From positions 1 to 9,488 of the forward strand of contig WTCH01000084.1 of the NCBI GenBank assembly GCA_013138675.1: a stretch of DNA of 9,488 bases, read 5' to 3'. Shown in pieces: positions 6,733 to 9,488 of this stretch. A program made the position numbers and the translations under genes. The notes beneath the pieces were generated by a model. That model saw only the letters and a program-made list of their open reading frames with translations, did not search any database and was not told where the DNA came from. This DNA comes from Woeseiaceae bacterium. Lineage in GTDB: Bacteria; Pseudomonadota; Gammaproteobacteria; Steroidobacterales; Woeseiaceae. Numbering within the stretch: the first letter of the stretch is position 1; each line of letters starts with the position of its first letter.

Positions 6733-7647
6733 TTATTGCCGCCTCTGGCGGAATAGCAGGTAGTTGCGCAGCGCCTGGTCCAGTGAGTCGCCGGTCTTCA
6801 CGAGCACATGATCGGCCCCGACTCCCTTGGCGGCCCTGGAGAGTGACTCGATGTGCGCACGAATTCGCTGCGGATAGGCATCGCGCATGAACTCGGGCGC
6901 GACTTCGACGGCTTCTCCGGTTTCAAGATCCTCGAGGAGGACGTTCGACTGAAATTCCGGGTCGAGTTCCTGCTCATCAAGAATTTGGAACAACACAACG
7001 TCCTGGCCCTGCCAGGCGAGCGGCCGGACACCGTCCAGCAGCTTGTCGATATCGCAGTAAAAATCGGAAATCATGGCGACCAGGCCGCGGCGACTGATCT
7101 GTTCCCTGAACTTGTCGAACGGCTTGTCGAACCTGGTGCCGGTGCGGGCCTCGGCCGAGTCGATGCAATGCAGGACACTTTGCAGTTTGCCCGAGCGTGA
7201 TGACGGGGCACGGTAGTCCCGAACCTCTTCGTCGAAAACCATGCAGCCAACTGCGTCGTGCTGCTTGGATGCCAGGAACGCGAGACTTGCAGCGAGAAAC
7301 TGGGCATAGCGCAGTTTTGTGACGGGCGGTCCACCAAAGCCCATCGATGCGCTGGCGTCGAGCAGCAGCATCAGGTGCGAATTCGTTTCGCCCAGAAAAC
7401 GCTTGATAACCATTTTTTCGGAACGGGCATAAACGTTCCAGTCGATGAAGCGCGGATCGTCGCCCTCGTTGTAGCTGCGGTACTCGGCAAACTCCTGGCT
7501 GAAGCCAAACTTCGGTGAACGATGCAGGCCGATCAGAAAGCCCTCGACCACGGAGCGTGCTACGAGATCGAGGTTCTTCAGGCGCGACAAAACCTCGGGA
7601 CGCAGGAGCTCCCGTGCCGTTGACTGACTGACGCCCAGCGCAGCCAT
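6733..7647 (-). CDS. DUF58 family protein (VWA-like fold)
   Basis: This is a 304-residue soluble protein with no membrane segment or signal peptide, close to the usual length of short DUF58 proteins. Residues 42-84 carry the family hallmark in order: HRSPKFGFSQEFAEYR, then YNEGDDPRFIDWNVYAR, then VIKRF. A VWA-type fold follows, with an intact metal site DASAS (97-101), a Thr-containing segment near 169-171 and ISDF (193-196). DUF58 proteins are routinely encoded beside MoxR ATPases and are thought to act as cytosolic partners or adaptors of that ATPase. The gene begins 4 bases after the MoxR stop and ends 2 bases before the BatA-like start, placing it between motor and membrane component. The first 15 residues are less conserved in character, so a slightly later start is conceivable, but no good alternative ATG is visible nearby. 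Confidence 0.93.
   Translation of the reverse strand: MAALGVSQSTARELLRPEVLSRLKNLDLVARSVVEGFLIGLHRSPKFGFSQEFAEYRSYNEGDDPRFIDWNVYARSEKMVIKRFLGETNSHLMLLLDASASMGFGGPPVTKLRYAQFLAASLAFLASKQHDAVGCMVFDEEVRDYRAPSSRSGKLQSVLHCIDSAEARTGTRFDKPFDKFREQISRRGLVAMISDFYCDIDKLLDGVRPLAWQGQDVVLFQILDEQELDPEFQSNVLLEDLETGEAVEVAPEFMRDAYPQRIRAHIESLSRAAKGVGADHVLVKTGDSLDQALRNYLLFRQRRQ
6741..6746 (-). promoter_or_regulatory. Ribosome binding site of the BatA-like gene
   Basis: Read on the minus strand, AGAGGC lies 10 bases before the ATG at 6730 and inside the last codons of the DUF58 gene. It supports this start over later in-frame ATGs and means initiation occurs as ribosomes finish the DUF58 gene. Confidence 0.5.
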
Positions 7648-7651
7648 GGTC

Positions 7652-8674
7652 TCAGCTGTCCACCGAGTCGAGCATCTGCGTCAGGATATCGTCGACCGTC
7701 ATACCATCTGACTCGGCAAAATAATTAACCAGAACCCGATGCCGCAATACGGGTAACGCCATTTTGCGAACGTCCTCCTGCGTGACGTGGTAACGGCCTT
7801 CGAGCAGGGCACTTGCCTTGGCAGCCAGGTTCAGGAACATCGTCGCTCGAACGCTCGCGCCGAAATTCACGTAGCGCTTGATAACGTCCGGTGCATTATC
7901 TTCGACGGGTCGTGTAGCGCGCACCAGGCTGACGGCGTAGCGGTTCACCGCTTCTGAAACAGGGACCTGTCTGACTAACCACTGGAACTTCACGATTTCT
8001 TCCGAGTTAGTGACGGCGGTTACCGGCGGGATATCGACGCGCGTCGTGAAGCGGTCGACAACGGCGAGCTCGTCATCGTCACTGAGGTAGTCGAGTAGCA
8101 CGTTGAACAGGAAACGATCGAGCTGTGCCTCGGGCAGGGGATACGTGCCCTCGAGTTCGATCGGGTTTTGCGTTGCGAGGACGAAGAACGGTGGTTCCAG
8201 TTGGTGGCTCTCACCGCGTACCGTGACACTGCGTTCCTGCATGGCTTCGAGTAATGCGGCTTGCGTCTTGGGTGGTGTTCGATTGATCTCGTCGGCCAGC
8301 AAAACGTTGGTGAAAATCGGACCCTTGACGAAGGTCCAGGAGCGGTGACCGGTGGCAGCATCCTCTTCGATGATGTCGGTTCCGGTTACGTCGGTCGGCA
8401 TCAGGTCCGGCGTGAACTGAATGCGCTTGAATGTCAGTCCGAGCGCATCGGCAAGCGTGCTTACCAGCAAGGTCTTGGCTGTTCCCGGCATGCCTGTTAT
8501 CAGGCAGTGCCCGCCGACCAGTAGCGTTACGAGCAGATGTTCGACGACATCTTCCTGGCCGATGATGACCTTGCCAACCTCTTCGCGAAGACCGTTGGTG
8601 GCTTTCTTGAACGCGACGATGAGTTCGCGTACCTCGTCAGACTCGAATACCTCTTCCGTTTTCTTGTTCGCCAT
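7652..8674 (-). CDS. MoxR-type AAA+ ATPase
   Basis: This is a 340-residue cytosolic ATPase with the complete MoxR signature. It has GQEDVVEHLL at 39-48, Walker A GMPGTAKT at 61-68, RIQFTPDLMPTDVTG at 84-98, Walker B VLLADEINR at 124-132 with the DE pair at 128-129, sensor 1 LATQNP at 166-171, and LPEAQLDRF with the arginine finger R187 at 180-188. The C-terminal helical lid includes ASVRAT and the segment VRKMALPVLRHRVL. The overall form resembles the widespread MRP subfamily, whose members sit next to DUF58 and VWA genes. Such ATPases work as chaperone-like remodellers that mature or activate other proteins. The ATG at 8674 has a GGAA binding site about 9 bases upstream. It follows the TPR gene by 26 bases and precedes the DUF58 gene by 4, so it sits at the core of the cluster. 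All nucleotide-binding residues are present, so it should be active. Confidence 0.96.
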   Translation of the reverse strand: MANKKTEEVFESDEVRELIVAFKKATNGLREEVGKVIIGQEDVVEHLLVTLLVGGHCLITGMPGTAKTLLVSTLADALGLTFKRIQFTPDLMPTDVTGTDIIEEDAATGHRSWTFVKGPIFTNVLLADEINRTPPKTQAALLEAMQERSVTVRGESHQLEPPFFVLATQNPIELEGTYPLPEAQLDRFLFNVLLDYLSDDDELAVVDRFTTRVDIPPVTAVTNSEEIVKFQWLVRQVPVSEAVNRYAVSLVRATRPVEDNAPDVIKRYVNFGASVRATMFLNLAAKASALLEGRYHVTQEDVRKMALPVLRHRVLVNYFAESDGMTVDDILTQMLDSVDS

Positions 8675-8700
8675 GCCGTTATTTCCGTATTGATGTGTTG

Positions 8701-9488
8701 TTAGTTTGCTTCACCGCTTGCCAGCTGTAACAAGAGCCGTTGGGCGGGTCTGAAATTCGGTGCGATATCGAGCGCCTGCAACAAGTGGTCCTGCGTCCGC
8801 TCGATGTTGCCGAGTTTGTGTTGCGCCTGTGCCATGCGGTACCAGGCTGTCGCCATGTCGTGCGGCTTAAGCGCCAACGCGATCTCGTATTCCTGCAATG
8901 CCTCGGCGGCACGATCAGCAGCGAGTAACATGTCGCCCAGTTCGCCGTGCAAGTCGCGGTCCAGCGGGTCGACGAGGTTAATGCTCATCATCACGTCGAT
9001 TGCGTCGTCTTCGCGACCGGCATCGGCGAGCCAGTGGCCAAGCCGCTTCAACGATGACGGGTCGTAGCCGCCATTTATCCAGAACGTCTGGAGTGAGTTC
9101 AGCGCATCTTCGCGGTTACCAAGTTCATTATGCGCCCTGGCGAGCGCGAGGTAAGGGCTGTCGGACTCGATATATTGCGGAATGATGTCGACCAGGCCGT
9201 TTGCGAGTTCAATGGCGTCGCTCCAGTTACCCTCAGCAAGCGCGTTACTTATTTCGGTCTGTTTGTGGTGCCAATCCTCGAGCTTGTCGAGAACAGCTCC
9301 GTGTTCTGTGTCGACGAAATCCTCGAAAAGCTTGTCGAACTCGGCCGGTTCCAGCTCCAGTACAGACGTGATTGCTTCCTCTGTAGTCAGTCCTTCGCGG
9401 TATGCGACCAGCAGTTCACGAAGTTTGTCCGCACCAAGGTGCCGGTCAATAAAGTCACACACCAGGCCTGCCTGCATGTACGACACGA
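8701..9488 (-). CDS. TPR protein with peptidase-MA-like N-terminal remnant, N-terminus outside window
   Basis: About 262 residues are visible to the TAA stop at 8701, and the frame stays open to the window edge. An in-frame GTG at 9486 is probably an internal Val rather than a start, because the adjoining residues (SYMQAGLVCDFIDRHLGADKL, then LLVAYREGLTTEEA) resemble the C-terminal end of peptidase-MA-like metalloprotease domains, where such a tail precedes TPRs. The catalytic HExxH motif, if present, would be upstream of the window. Residues 75-245 contain roughly four to five tetratricopeptide-type helical pairs. The clearest are PYLALARAHNELGNREDALNS, HGELGDMLLAADRAAEALQEYEIALALKP and ATAWYRMAQAQHKLGNIERTQDHLLQALDIAP. 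It is the most upstream visible gene of the cluster, with a 26-base gap to the MoxR gene. A role as scaffold or accessory protease for the MoxR/VWA machinery is inference from position. Confidence 0.8.
   Translation of the reverse strand, partial: VSYMQAGLVCDFIDRHLGADKLRELLVAYREGLTTEEAITSVLELEPAEFDKLFEDFVDTEHGAVLDKLEDWHHKQTEISNALAEGNWSDAIELANGLVDIIPQYIESDSPYLALARAHNELGNREDALNSLQTFWINGGYDPSSLKRLGHWLADAGREDDAIDVMMSINLVDPLDRDLHGELGDMLLAADRAAEALQEYEIALALKPHDMATAWYRMAQAQHKLGNIERTQDHLLQALDIAPNFRPAQRLLLQLASGEAN

Larger units (their letters stand above)
1311..9488 (-). other. Probable operon: TPR/peptidase-MA, MoxR, DUF58, BatA-like, DUF4175-like
   Basis: Five same-strand genes follow one another with gaps of 26, 4 and 2 bases and a final 1-base overlap. 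No promoter-sized gap or terminator hairpin is visible between them, so the promoter must lie upstream of 9488. The gene content is that of a MoxR/VWA system: a cytosolic AAA+ motor, a soluble VWA-like adaptor, a membrane VWA protein and a large membrane-anchored coiled-coil protein. The missing left boundary means further members may precede the TPR gene. Confidence 0.85.

Noticed and set aside
1311..8674. Possibility that this is a classical Bat operon or a RavA-ViaA system
   Set aside because: No BatB, BatC, BatD or BatE homologue and no ViaA-like protein is present, and the DUF4175-like protein is not part of those systems as I know them.

Overview
The window looks like part of a free-living bacterial chromosome of fairly high GC, with dense coding and short intergenic gaps. 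The gene families fit a Gram-negative bacterium, most likely a proteobacterium (a gammaproteobacterium is my guess). No rRNA, tRNA or taxon-specific marker is present, so this placement is inference. I see no mobile elements, CRISPR arrays or RNA genes.

Layout from left to right. (1) Positions 1-370, minus strand: the N-terminal part of a small protein resembling a class III adenylate/guanylate cyclase catalytic domain, cut by the window edge. (2) Positions 371-488: a divergent intergenic region holding the upstream signals of both flanking genes. (3) Positions 489-1298, plus strand: a TauE/SafE-family membrane permease. (4) Positions 1311-9488, minus strand: one compact five-gene cluster. 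In transcription order it encodes a TPR protein with a peptidase-MA-like N-terminal remnant (5' end outside the window), a MoxR-type AAA+ ATPase, a DUF58 VWA-like protein, a BatA-like membrane protein with a VWA domain, and a 1144-residue DUF4175-like membrane protein with a long Gln/Ser-rich coiled-coil tail. The permease and the cluster converge with only 12 bases between their stop codons.

The five-gene cluster is the main interest. Gaps are 26, 4 and 2 bases, followed by a 1-base stop/start overlap, so the genes are almost certainly co-transcribed and partly translationally coupled. The parts suggest a MoxR/VWA system working at the cell envelope. The MoxR ATPase would act as a cytosolic remodelling motor, DUF58 as a cytosolic metal-binding adaptor, and the BatA-like and DUF4175-like proteins as membrane-anchored components reaching into the periplasm. 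The TPR protein would be a scaffold or accessory protease. It resembles the Bat (aerotolerance) operons, but within the window it has a giant DUF4175-like protein where those operons carry BatB, BatC, BatD or BatE. I know of no firm assignment of substrate or function for this arrangement.
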